In this document: positions 12,655 to 23,869 of the stretch, in pieces
Layout of the letters: each line of letters begins with the position of its first letter
How positions within the stretch are numbered: the first letter of the stretch is position 1
Notes under the pieces: generated by a model
Database searches by the model: none
Seen by the model: the letters and a program-made list of their open reading frames with translations, nothing else
What the model was told of the DNA's origin: nothing
Assembly (NCBI GenBank): GCA_035041965.1
Contig: JAPYMA010001077.1
Location: 62,001 to 126,000 of the forward strand
Reading direction: 5' to 3'
Length of the DNA: 64,000 bases
From: Anisakis pegreffii
Lineage: Eukaryota > Nematoda > Chromadorea > Rhabditida > Anisakidae
Translations under genes and position numbers: made by a program

Positions 12655-15600
12655 ATGCGATATTTTCACTGTTTCAGTCCGATATCCGCGGTAGCTGAAT
12701 TCGAATCGAGGAAGTCGCCATGGCGATCGATATGGCTTTGCAATACGCTTCAATTTTTAAATGGAATTCAATTTTCCATCTTCTTCACTTCCATGTTACC
12801 CTATCTGCGAGCCGTAGGTATTTGATCGTCCTCTCGTTGCTGAAAAATTAAACGATTCGCACACTCAAGCAATCTTTTTATCATGCACTTACTGCCGGTT
12901 TTGCATACATAAATTTCACTTTGACTGAATTATCAAGATGAATCACCAAAAGCAAATCAAATACGCTTAAAAACTCTAAAATAAACTTTATTTATGACAG
13001 CTTGATCCAACAGTTGCATTGGATTTCTACGGTTGGATTGTCGCAGTTTTTCCACTCGGTCAAACGATTGCAGCGTTTATGTTCGGTGTTTGGAATCAAA
13101 AAACGAAATCTGCAAAGCATCCTGTCGCGGTTGGTGTTGTTTTGATGGGTTTAGGTAATTTCATCTACGGAACGTTACCTGTATATGAGTTTGGTTACAA
13201 ATGGATTATGTTACTTGCGAGATTCATCGTTGGTTTGGGAGCAGGTTCGTTTTTGGTGTTAGTTTCGGTTTGTTCATTCGATTTCACTTCTTACATTGAT
13301 CCATTTTACTTTGCATTCGTTTAGTTCGCTCTTCTCATCAAATAACCTCTACCATGAATGTTAACAATCAAATATCACATCACGGAATATCATTTTTTTT
13401 GCCGTTGCGAAATTATCCAGTCACCTAATGAACATACCTATCATGTGGTTTCGGTTAATTTGCGATCAAAAGTGCATCGCTGTTGTTGTGCAGTTTAATG
13501 CTACACTGTAAAAGTTCAAAAAATAAATGCCTATCAAGCATGTCATAAGCAAGATGTAACCGCTGAAGATATGTAGCGTTTAAGTTTCATATGTAGATCA
13601 CGGGAAGGAAGACGACCCCCTGAAGAATGCGAATGGCTAATTAGAATATCTGGATCTAATGAATTTCATAGCTGACCAAGCTAGCGAAATGAATTGCCCA
13701 TTTTGTGTGTATATTCGAGTGGTTATTGTGATTAGTCTGAATGCTCGGTCAGGTAATGTGAGCGTGCTGCGTACTTATGTGGCATGTGCATCGACACCAA
13801 AAGATAAAATGAAGGCGCTGTCGTTGGGCATTGGAATGTTTGTTTTCGGTTTCTCCATGGGTCCGGCAGTCATGGTATGATTTTGACGAGTCAACAAACC
13901 ATTATTTCCATTGAAAAACGTTATCTTTCTCACAATGAGTACTTCATCGCTGACGTAAACAAATGCAAACATCATCCATCCAGCACGGTAGCGATCCCAG
14001 GAATAAAACTAACTTTCAAATTCCAGCGTTTTAAATATCATGGGATTGGAATGTTTAAGAAATTCTTCCTGATTATATTAATGCAAACTAGACATAAACA
14101 ACCACCACCTTACATCATTCCGAACAGAATGATCAACATTGATCTTGTAATTGTAGCTGATCTTCACGCCGCTCGGCAAAGATGGATTTCGATTGGGATG
14201 GATTCAAGTGACGATGTACAATTTACCAGCATTTGCAATGGTAATCATCGCCGTCATATCATTGTTACTTCTTTTCACTTGCTTCGAAGAGGAGTATGCT
14301 GGAATTTTAAACGGTGGTCATAAGAACAGTAATGGCGTTTCAAAAGGTTTGTAACATATTTATCCTGTGCGATTAGTTCGATCACACATACAAGTGCCAG
14401 AGGATGCAGGAAGGTGGCATCCAAATGCTGAATTTCATTAGCAATTTGACAGAAGGTTAAAAGAAGGCGAAACCGTCGTGCTGAACTGATGAGTCAATCT
14501 GTTACATGTGAACATGTAGTCGAGGGGATAGTATGTTGTCATGAGCTTGTTAAATTGTTTTCTGTTAGATTGTAATTGAAACGCTTCTTCCAGTCAGTTG
14601 CACTTTCAGGCTCACTTTCATCTGTTATTGTGCCGAAATTCGATAAAGTTGCTGCATCTATTTGCATTGGTGTTTGGTTCGTGCAACAGTGTATCGGTAC
14701 CAACGTAGAAGTGTACGTTTACACAACTTTAATTCGATATCACAAACAATTTTTCCTTCAAATCCATTTTTTTCCTTCTAAATCCAATTTTCCTTTCCAA
14801 AAATCCAAATTTCACAAACTAGTAGATAATGGATTTATTGTTCGCAAGCGAATGGATTGTTCGCAAACAAATCGTCACTGACTGAGTTACGATAGCTTGC
14901 GTCAGTTAGCACATCGGAGCAGGAGATCAATCTGAAATACAGATGTTACTAGTGAACAGTGTTATGAAAACCATTACCGCAGTTAATGGAGAGTATTCTT
15001 GGAAAGGCACGAGTAATTGGCAGAGCTCAGAATAGTGATGTGAAGCGAGCACTAAAACTTGCAGATTAATGGTACCGATGACTATGGCCATGTACAACTG
15101 GAACAGCGAACAGGCAATCTTCTACAATGGTATTATCATTCTCGTCTCGGCCGGATTCTCTTCTGCTGTCTACTTAATTATGGGCTGTACAAGAATTGGC
15201 AAGAAGTGTTATACTATTTTGATTTATTTCAATTCCTTGGCAAAATTTCCCTTTCACAGCCGATAGCAATTTCTGAGAATATTCTCAAAATGAGTTTGGT
15301 TCGTCCATTTCAAGCATAAATTACCTCCTCTTAAGTTTGAAAAGCAGAAAGATTCAAAAGATTTTCTTCCAGAGATAAACGACTATTGATTGGATTTGGA
15401 ATAATAGTTTTCATGCTGCATCACCTACTTCTCATACCGTGGCCTTTCTACAGTGGTCCGTTGGATTATACGCCATTAGGTTGGTTATCCAAATCCTTCT
15501 GACGAAGCTTTCTGAAGTGATGAACAACAGATACAGAGCAAATTCATTAAGCCGACTTCATAGAGCACTGTTTACTTCAAAGCAATCGTTTTTTTAAATG

Positions 15601-16431
15601 TATGTGTATGCAATGTATTCACAGTAACAATCTCATGATTTCCTCTTCTGCTGCAGTCGGTAATTCAACCGATCCGAATTTATTTGGTGGTTGTCTCCGA
15701 ACCTATGAATGGTGTTCGTACACCACACGAGTGCCACTAGTGGTATATGTTTTTGCAAGCGTAATTTTAATGGGTACTGCATTTCCAACGATTGGTGCCT
15801 CTGGCGGGACACTTTTTGCCGAAATAATCGGTCCAAGGAATCAGGTGACCATTCAGCTATTATTGTCAGGACTTTGGATCAGAACTATCCTATCAACATA
15901 CCAACTTTAATCAGAATGAATGCTTGATGTGATAAATTTTCAATTCAGTTTTATGATCACATGATTCACTTCCAGGGATTTATGCAAGGGGTGTTCGCGT
16001 TTTTCGGCAGCGTTGGGCGATTTGTTGGACCCCTTTTTTCAACGTGAGTTCATAGTTATATACTATGGTTGCAATCGTAAGATCTAGGAATATAATCCGT
16101 ACTATTTCGTTTCAAGTTTCAATCGGTTGTCGCTGAAATTTTTGCTGATCCATCTGCAGAGAAGGCCGAGAATTACATATGCATGGAGTTGAAACATTTT
16201 TATTCGTTTACTCATGTATTTCCAAACTTTTCTGAAGTTTTACAGAAAACGATTTCCAGATATCTCTTTGAGAACGGTGGTTACTTACCACCAGTGGCAG
16301 TGCTATTAGGAATGTTGGCCAGTGCGCTGACTGCCGTGGTTATTTTCCGACGAAGACTTGTCCCATTACGGCTGACTCCTAAGATTGGTTTCGCAACGCC
16401 CTACAAGAATGGAATCTTCTATCGACTCTAA
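12655..16431 (+). CDS. mfsd8: MFSD8/CLN7-like major facilitator transporter, copy A
   Basis: MFSD8/CLN7 is a 12-helix lysosomal membrane protein of the major facilitator superfamily. Ten exons read in phase: 12655-12813, 13001-13244, 13753-13874, 14157-14346, 14610-14712, 15065-15205, 15373-15479, 15657-15844, 15976-16043 and 16260-16431 (TAA). The product is about 497 residues, the usual family length. Landmarks in order are WRSIW at helix 1, LDPTVALDFYGWIVAVFPLGQT, ARFIVGLGAGNVSVLRTYVA, FTPLGKDG, MTMAMYNWNSEQAIFYNGII, GCLRTYEWCSYTTRVP, EIIGPRNQGFMQGVF and a C-terminal FRRRLVPLRL. The ATG at 12655 keeps the frame open into exon 1, but TTTCAG at 12672-12677 could instead be an acceptor for an unseen first exon. 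Divergent from TMTC on the left; convergent with copy B on the right. Exon 4 opens after a TTGTAG acceptor; reading further upstream would meet stops that lie in the intron. Confidence 0.92.
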
Positions 16432-17440
16432 GATATTGTTGCTCATAAAAATGATCAGCATTGCAATCGAATGCTCTCCTCATTCTCATATTGATCTTCT
16501 GTGACCTCATCCCTTCAGTTGACCTAAATGGTTCATCGAATTGGATTCATCTTGCTCATTCAAACGTTTTCAGTTGAAGAATCGAATTCATCGAAAACCA
16601 TTTAAATATTTTACTGAACAGAAGTTATGTTGGCTTAAACGAGCTCACCTCATTTGCATACGTATTACGGTTCATTTTGGATGCTCAACGCCAAATTAAA
16701 GTGCTCGCAAATCAATGATCTTTTGATCAATAAATGAATCTTGTTTAAGGTCTTACCACGGCTTAAACAGCAACATTCTCATTAAAAATATTGCCTCGGA
16801 CAGATAATGCTTTCAATCATATAAAAATGTCTAACATATAAAAATTGAGTTCCAAAACGATACCTATATTTAGTGTTTGAATACTTAAATATTTAGTGTT
16901 CCTATAATGTGCAAAAAATCAAGTCTGAAATATTCCATGCCCTTTAGACGGAACTAACAAATCAGTTTTGAGCAAAATGAGTTTAGGTGAAGTTACAGCT
17001 CGCTAGATCAAGACTTGGCTTTATAAGCCATCGATGTTAATTTTGACACCGACATGATATATTACTTCCAGAATCCTGTGGTGTTATACTTTAAGCACGA
17101 CACGCAACCAAAGAGGAGCAATTCTCCGGCCAAAAAGTTGCACTCTGACCAATTCTATTCTAAGCATCGTATATCATGTTCAGAATGATCACAAATTTAA
17201 GCAATTACAAACTAAAGGTTACAGCCTGAATCACAAAATAATCCGGATTACTAAGCGAAAAGCTCGCTCCTTACCATTCCCTCATCTCATTACCTTGAGC
17301 AGCATTCCCCCCACATCTTATGAAGCATAAGAAACGGATGACAATCTTAAAATAAATGAATAAAAAGAGCAAACAATGCAAATTTGCCTTTGTGCCAAAC
17401 GTGGCAACCTGTCACCGCTCAACGAATTGACTTACCTTTC
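16432..17440. other. Region downstream of copy A, nothing recognised
   Basis: AT-rich sequence with no open frame or structured element that I can support. The copy A 3'UTR and poly(A) site should fall at its left end. An AATAAA-like signal is not clear enough to mark. Confidence 0.4.
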
Positions 17441-17459
17441 AGAAGCGGGAATTTGAAAA

Positions 17460-18060
17460 TTTCTAGAAGCAACCGTCACAGACTACCCTGCTTGACGTTT
17501 TTGGGGGCCCACTGACCGCTAGACGGGTGCCGAAGTGCCGTTTCGCGATCAGGGGCCCAGGAAAGAAAAGCCTGACTTCCAGTCGAACGAATCTTCGGGT
17601 AGAAAACGCCTCGTCAACCCTCACTAGTCGGGGCCAACAAGTCATTTATTACCCAAAGCACCAGGGCCACGGTTGTCATTTGATTAGCACAAACACATGC
17701 CCAAACCCGGCCAATTTTCGCGAAGACACTGACAGCCCCGACCCCTGGTTGCAACCGGAAATCAGGTGGATACTGTCTAGCTAGTAAATGCCTCGCCGTA
17801 ACTAGTGACTCAAATTCCTTTATGCGAAAATAACGTTTGATTGATATGTCCGTAAACAGTGCATAACCCTACGCATGCGACAGTCATTCACTAGCCGGAC
17901 AGCATCGATTGAAAGAGCTCTTATAACCACACGAAGGTGGCCGGAAGACGAAGTTCCTCAAGAGCTCTTTCAAAAACGAAAAACAACAATAACAATAAAC
18001 AAACAACAACAACAAAAGGAAACAAACAACAACAACAAAAATAAACGAAAAATAACAACA
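17460..18060. repeat. GC-rich patch followed by an inverted repeat and a CAA-rich low-complexity run
   Basis: Bases 17463-17800 are visibly richer in G+C than the surroundings, with blocks such as GGGGGCCCACTG and TCAGGGGCCCAGG. A 12-bp inverted repeat follows (GAAAGAGCTCTT at about 17911, AAGAGCTCTTTC at about 17960), then a run of CAA/AACAA triplets at about 17980-18058. The sudden change in base composition suggests an inserted element or a decayed gene. No protein family is recognisable; the open frames here are under 110 residues and of low complexity. Confidence 0.4.
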
Positions 18061-19009
18061 CCCCCCTCCCCAAAACTTTTACACTTCTCATATAAATCAC
18101 ATCAAAAATGGAAATGGAAAAAAAATCAGAGCATACAATACATAAAGCATCACAACAGATAACACATATCACGTCAGTACATACAAAATATATCACATAA
18201 CAACATATATCATAGCGTATCATGCAACTTATCACAGATATTTAAGCATCAACAAAAACGCAGACATCACGACACCAGTTCTTCACAACAATTAATTCTT
18301 CTCCATTATGGGAAACTGACGAATTCAACACTTAGAGTAGAACACCGCCCTGAAGTACTAAATTTGTTATCATCAGATAAAACCATAGAACAATATCTCT
18401 AACAATTACAGTATATGATTCTTTCGGAATAAATCCAACGGAATATATGCAATTAACCTAGATGACTAAGTTCGGTTACCTAATCTGTTACTGCGTTCAC
18501 AACAAAAAAACTAATGAAGGATAAACAAAAAATACGGGAAGCACAGATTCATTGCACAGCATGCATGTGGAAGAAAACGTAAGCATGAAAAGCGGGATAT
18601 TATTGCAAATGAAAGAAGCCATGCAGATTTTGGTAAACCTCATCGAGGTTCACACAAAATTAGAAGCTCTTGAATATTCCAATTTCATACAGCAGGGATA
18701 TCCTACGTCTTATCAGTTAAGGTGGCTCGAGAGAGAGGCAACAGATTGACGAAGAAATGAACAAAGTTTGGTTTATTGACTTGGTGGCTCTAAAGAGAGC
18801 CGTTGGGTTTTTTTTCATCTATGCTGGCGCTGAAGAGATCCGTTCGTTCAATAATAATAAAATTCACGCCTTGGTGTCTGTAAGAAAGTGCTATGTACGT
18901 ATCCTACTGAAAAGAAAAAGAAACAAATATAACGTAAACATCTAATAAATTAAAAACTAAAAGAATTTAAACTCACAAATACATACAAAAATTTATCAAT
19001 CCATCAATT

Positions 19010-19800
19010 TATTACCTTCCACTGATGAACCAGTTGCTGCTTCCTTGTAGCATTCCACTTGAAATGGCCGTTCTCCTGTTGAATCGTCACCGACATTCCG
19101 CTCGAATCCAACCGAGTAAATGAAAGTTGTTACCATTAGCACTTATAATCAACTCATATGCTTGTATTCAAACTATACAAAATATGTTTCATGAGTACTA
19201 CCACTGCGAATGAAAAAGAAGAAAATGGTCACAAAATGATTCTTATTTTTTTGATTAGTCGTTTGAGTGGCCAGTGACACAGATATTACATTTCCATAGA
19301 ACCCGAGGTCACCCGCCGCTGTCCATGAAAACATGGAAGTTTGACGGTACGAGTGCCGGGTTCACCCGGAACCGGGATAGGATTGCTCCTTGGGTTATCA
19401 GCCCATTCTCCCGGACGCACTGCACCCGTACACCTACGAGGGAGCTACAGAATGCAGTATCTGTGCCTCTGATCCAATTATGAATGGATGGACCAATGTA
19501 TTAGAACCATTCAGTGGCCCGTTTTGCCTATTAGTAAGATTAAGGATCAAGCAAAAACTAATACAATAAGAAAAAAGATGAGCTGACAAAATAACTAGCC
19601 TCTGCAAAAAATGTGTGGCCACTGTTCGTCCGTGATGAACCAGTTGCTGCGTCTTTGCAAGGATCGTCCCAAAACGGCCATTCCGCGGTTGAATCACCAT
19701 CAATATTCCGATCGAATCCAACCGAGTAAATGAAATTTGTTAACATCAATACTTACAATAAACTCATATGCTCATATTCAAACCTTATAAAATCTCGTAC
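19010..19800. repeat. Pair of diverged direct repeats flanking a GC-rich segment
   Basis: Two copies of about 170 bases, at about 19022-19190 and 19630-19797, share TGATGAACCAGTTGCTGC at one end, CGAATCCAACCGAGTAAATG in the middle and CAAACTATACAAAAT/CAAACCTTATAAAAT at the other. Read on the minus strand, both encode related peptides containing FIYSVGF, RN, DST and AATGSS, with partly conservative differences (D/E, I/V). Between them, bases 19270-19480 are GC-rich. This could be a tandemly duplicated exon of an unknown minus-strand gene or the long repeats of a small decayed element. I do not recognise the family. Confidence 0.5.
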
Positions 19801-20029
19801 CTTATTAGCACTTATGACAGACAATAACTGTACTGACAAGGGAAACAAGGATGTCATCACAGAAGTGTATGAATGCCATCATGACACTAGCTAATAGATA
19901 AGCTTCGGCGAGTAACCACAAACACCTTAGAGATTTCTCCTTATAATGCATTTAGCAACATTGAACTGAGTGAAGCGATTTCATACGTGCAAGCCAATGG
20001 TCAACCCGATTATAATTCCCCCCTGTTAA

Positions 20030-20620
20030 GAGAAAGTGCGCATAGTGAGTCCGGGAACCCTCGTTACCTGAGCAAATGCACGAACACACTACTCAGGCCA
20101 ACTTACGCGCATTCCCTATCCCCAGTCAAATCGGCGCCTTTCTCGGGCCGGGAACGCCCGTAATATGTTCCGAAGAATAAATGCTAGCGATACTCGGGTA
20201 AACATCGCTAACATATTTTTAGTTGTTTCTCCCCGATTCGCCGAGACTGCCGGTAGGCGGGGAACGCCTGTCGCATTTACCTAAACCTAGCCCCTCTCGT
20301 TGGCAGCTCGACGGGTTGGGATCACCCACGCAACCAAAATATGCTTTTAAAAAATAACCATTAACTGCACACATGACTTCGCATTCAACTCAGTTCGGCT
20401 GTCACTAAACAGCACTACAAGCAAGACGTTCTTCGAGTCACCACCTAGCGACTCGACTCTTCGGGTGAGTGGTCCAGGCGAACTTTCCAGACCTACCGCT
20501 AACTTCATAAGGCTATTCATACCCTACGTTTGTGGAGCTCATTTTTACGGGGACGGTTTTACTTTCTACATGCCAGTACAGCTATTCAAAATAAAACTAA
20601 AGAACCCATGATGCTTTTCC
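20030..20620. repeat. GC-rich non-coding block, probably part of a decayed mobile element
   Basis: This block contrasts with its AT-rich neighbours. It contains paired motifs such as GGGCCGGGAACGCCC near 20145 and GGCGGGGAACGCC near 20255, which look like two diverged copies of one short unit. It also has GC-rich hairpin-prone stretches such as CGAGTCACCACCTAGCGACTCG near 20436. There is no long open frame. With the blocks at 17.5 and 19.3 kb it forms a 3-kb zone of unusual composition between the two transporter copies. It matches no rRNA, tRNA or snRNA that I can recognise by eye. Confidence 0.4.
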
Positions 20621-22149
20621 TCCCTTTCACCTATTTGATGGACTCAAGGTCTAAGAAAAAAGGAATATAATAAAAAAGTATCAAATTAACTGGCCTTTAT
20701 TGCTGATGATGATTTGTCGTCGTGAAAAGCCGTTCACCAAATTCCAACGTCCACTGAGGAACTGAAACATACGTAATAGTTGGAAATGGAGATCTATCAG
20801 ATCACATTACAAAAAACGCATTCGGCAGGCTGAGAATTTCGTCAACAACGGAGAGAAATGAAAACATTTCAATCATCTCATTAAACCAATTTTTTACTGC
20901 GAAAAGCACATCAACATTCACAGAAATATTTCGTCAAAAACCTGAAGAACCTAACCAATTGTCAGCATCATTATCGTTCCACCGAATGAGGAACGTTACT
21001 GAAAGGCAAATTTGCTGAATACTAAATCTACGATACTTACAATTAATCGAAAAACTTATGTCCTAGTTAAAAAGAACAAAAAATGACGATAAAATGCAAA
21101 TTTATCGCTGATAAAACAACTTTTCGGGAGAGAGCTCAAATACGCTTCATGAATATGCTGAATCCGTTAATTTCACGCAAATGAATTATCACTTGCGCAA
21201 TTAGTGTGAGTAATTAATCGCATAATTGTAATTAATTAGTCTTTATAACGAAAAAAGCTAAGCATATGAACATGAACCGAACGAACCAATAGTTCGTAAC
21301 GGAAAGAATCACTTTGAAACCGTTGTGTTCATTTTGTAACGGTATATTGTAGTGGAAAATGAGGGCGAACATGGCTCATGCAAAATGGCTGCTTTGCAAA
21401 GTGTGTGAGCATCAAGAATAATGCTTACGTGGGCCAGCCGCATGATTCACCACCTCGATTGACAAAGAAGATCGTCTCAGGACTGATTTTTGGTTGATTC
21501 TATTTTACCGTTATCTCGTACTGGTGCGAAATTCCCGCATGTTACCGTAGCCGTTACAGTAATGTTATGTCAGCAGCCAATCAAATGCTTCTTCTAATCA
21601 GCTCTCACACTGCCGTTTCACTTTTCTCTCACCACTCAATTGCCTTTGGCTGTTTCTTAGCATGCATCAGGCATGCAGACTACACCACTTGATTTGTGGC
21701 TTTCCGTTGCAATTGATGCTTTCAATTCATGAGAAACGAGACGACTTTCAGGAACGAGACGACTAACCATTGAAAATCAAAACGAATTCACGACAAACAG
21801 CTTCGGAATTCGAAAGAAAAAACCCTTTTCAACGCTCAAAATCAGCCTAATATGTCGCATAGTTCGCGTTAGAAAGACTGTGCAAGTGAGATGCATTAAT
21901 ATGCATCTTGCTTACACAGCGCTGTATGCACATTAATGCAAATGAAATGAAAGCATGGAGATGCATTCAGTTCATTACAGAGCAGTATATGTGCTATTTC
22001 ATTTGGTTCAATTACTCATGTTTGATGTATGCATGCAGCACTGTGCAAGTAAGATGCACTCCGCTGTATACGAGTTCTCTGGCAATGAAGAGAAATGCTC
22101 CAGTTATCTTTAGCAATAAGGAGAGCTGTGCTAGTTTTACATCAGTAAT
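20621..22149. other. Intergenic sequence, nothing recognised
   Basis: AT-rich sequence with scattered short open frames of no recognisable family. Short variants of GTGCAAGTNAGATGCA recur near 21880 and 22042, too little to call a repeat family. Confidence 0.3.
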
Positions 22150-22390
22150 GAATAGCTATATCTCCTAATCGAATCATAATTTCTGGGCAAATTATATGAT
22201 ATTCTGAACGTAAAGATTCTGAGTAATCGAATGGTCTAAAGAAATTCACATGTTACAGGGCAAACTTGAGAGTATGTTTACCTTGAAGATGGTAAAGATG
22301 GTGATTTCTACAAAGCAATAATAATGTGTTGATATTGATCTATAGTGATAGAATGAATGAGCGACTTTGCGCTTGTTATCGGTAAAGATG
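22150..22390. repeat. Isolated unit of the dispersed 'GGGCAAACTTGAG' repeat family
   Basis: This stretch has the same ordered landmarks as the arrays at 23.9-25.8 and 31.6-32.7 kb: a ctatatctcct block, a tatgatattctgaa block, GGGCAAACTTGAGAG, cttgaagat, and a gatctatagtgat block followed by gaatgagcg. It is a diverged single copy in the same orientation as the first array. Confidence 0.6.
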
Positions 22391-22914
22391 GTAACCTCTA
22401 TAGAGGATGTATGGTAAGAATTTAAGTTAATTTCGCTTAGAGGGTGGGTTAAGTTTGTTGGTTCTGTCTCGGTTTGCGGAGTTCACCATCGACGTTCGGT
22501 TGGTTGATTTGTTTTGCGAATGCCTTGCATTCGAGTGCAATTTCAAGTGGTTCTGATAGAAGTTGAAGAATTTTAAAGAAAGTGATCGATTCTAATGGGT
22601 AACGAGAGGAATTAGGTCGGTCGGTGTTCAACGACGACCAGATTTCTTAGGTCTGTGACCACTGAAGAACAAATTTCATCGAGAACGACGGATTTGTGTG
22701 AGCACTGAAAAAATTGAGCCATTTTTCAGCTCAAGTATAGGATCGAACTTATTCGCTAAAGTCAGCTATCACTGGTGATCTATCTGGTTGGCTCTTTGAT
22801 AGTCACCAACTGTAACGGTATTCAGTGGTACCTGCAATCTAAAATGCTGGAAAAATAACTGCTCAATAATCGTTCAGCCATTATCCAATTTAACAATTAA
22901 TTTCTTTCCTTCAG

Positions 22915-23033
22915 GCCATTTGTTTTTGCCACAAACTTGTGGTGCACAAAAGTTCTACGGAAAATTAATGGTGCCCACATTCGGTCGTATCGAATCGGCG
23001 ATTGTTAATTATGACAGCAAGAAGAAAGAATAA
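22915..23033 (+). CDS. Possible terminal exon of an unidentified plus-strand gene
   Basis: A strong acceptor (TTTCCTTCAG, ending at 22914) is followed by a frame that stays open for 38 codons to TAA at 23031-23033. Codon use looks coding (TTC, ATC, AAG, GAA). The peptide contains HLFLPQTCG, FYGKLMVP and IESAIVNYD and ends KKKE. It must be joined to a preceding exon ending in phase 1, and I found none nearby. An alternative frame after the same acceptor is also open but less coding-like. I do not recognise the family. It may be a real gene's last exon or a chance open stretch. Confidence 0.35.
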
Positions 23034-23869
23034 TCAACCAGCAAGCGCTTATCTTTGCATATCTGATTTTATCATTCCATTACCGTTCAATGCATTCTAA
23101 TAGAGCATAACTCCAACAAATAATTAAAGTATTTTGTTCGTCGCATTAATCATTTGTTTTAACAGAGTTCTCATTCTTTTCCGAGCTGCTGTAATCGCTC
23201 TCATGACTTTTATCACCAAAAGTGTTCACTTCTACTAAATTCTCGTTCATTTCACTCAACAATTAAAGTCAAATTCTCATTCTATCAAATACAATCTATA
23301 ATTGACCATTTGACTCTCGAATATTGTTGCGCAGAAATATTCAATTGTTGCATTGTTGACTTCAGCTGTCAACACTCTTCAACGTGTCCGGTAAATAGTA
23401 AATGCTACAGAATGAGAAATTGATTCAAACTGTGAAGTGAAACAAGACGAAGTGAATGAGAAAAAGTCATGAAGTGAACGGTATTCGCATGTTATAGTTA
23501 TGAGAGTGAATACAACACGTCTGAAAAGAATGAGAATCCATCTGAAACAGTTTGAAGTGAGCGTATCACAGACAATAGCTTTTCATACAATCATAATTGA
23601 TTGCTCATGCAATCATACACAGGAACACAACAATTGCAATACTAACATAAGGATCACAAAGGTCTAACAAAGGTCCAGCGATGTCAATTACCATCATGAT
23701 TGTGGTAATAAGATTACACATAACGGTCATCTGAACATAACATATGCGATTTTCATATTCAATAGGGGAGGGGGTAACGGCAGTCTACCAGGTCATCAAA
23801 AGGGATAGTAAAGTACACGAACTTGAAAACCAATGTTCTAGATATTGAAGAGGTTGTTAAACAATTTTT
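23034..23869. other. Intergenic sequence, nothing recognised
   Basis: AT-rich, no supported gene. If the exon at 22915 is real, its 3'UTR would lie at the left end. Confidence 0.3.

Noticed and set aside
14140..14156. Two in-frame stops (TAA, TAG) next to the start of copy A exon 4, suggesting a pseudogene
   Set aside because: The second stop is part of a TTGTAG acceptor. Using it gives an exon of exactly the same length as in copy B and the same spacing to the family's FTPLG motif, so the stops are intronic.
17921..18235. 104-residue minus-strand open frame rich in Cys, Val and Leu
   Set aside because: It is the complement of the CAA/AACAA low-complexity run and has no family resemblance.
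22722..22771. Possible plus-strand exon after a TTTTTCAG acceptor (peptide SSIGSNLFAKVSYHW)
   Set aside because: Its phase does not join the better frame of the exon at 22915, and the family is not recognisable.
22915..23033. Resemblance of HLFLPQTCG to the C-terminal end of HECT ubiquitin ligases
   Set aside because: The order and spacing of the TC and LP motifs do not match the HECT pattern.
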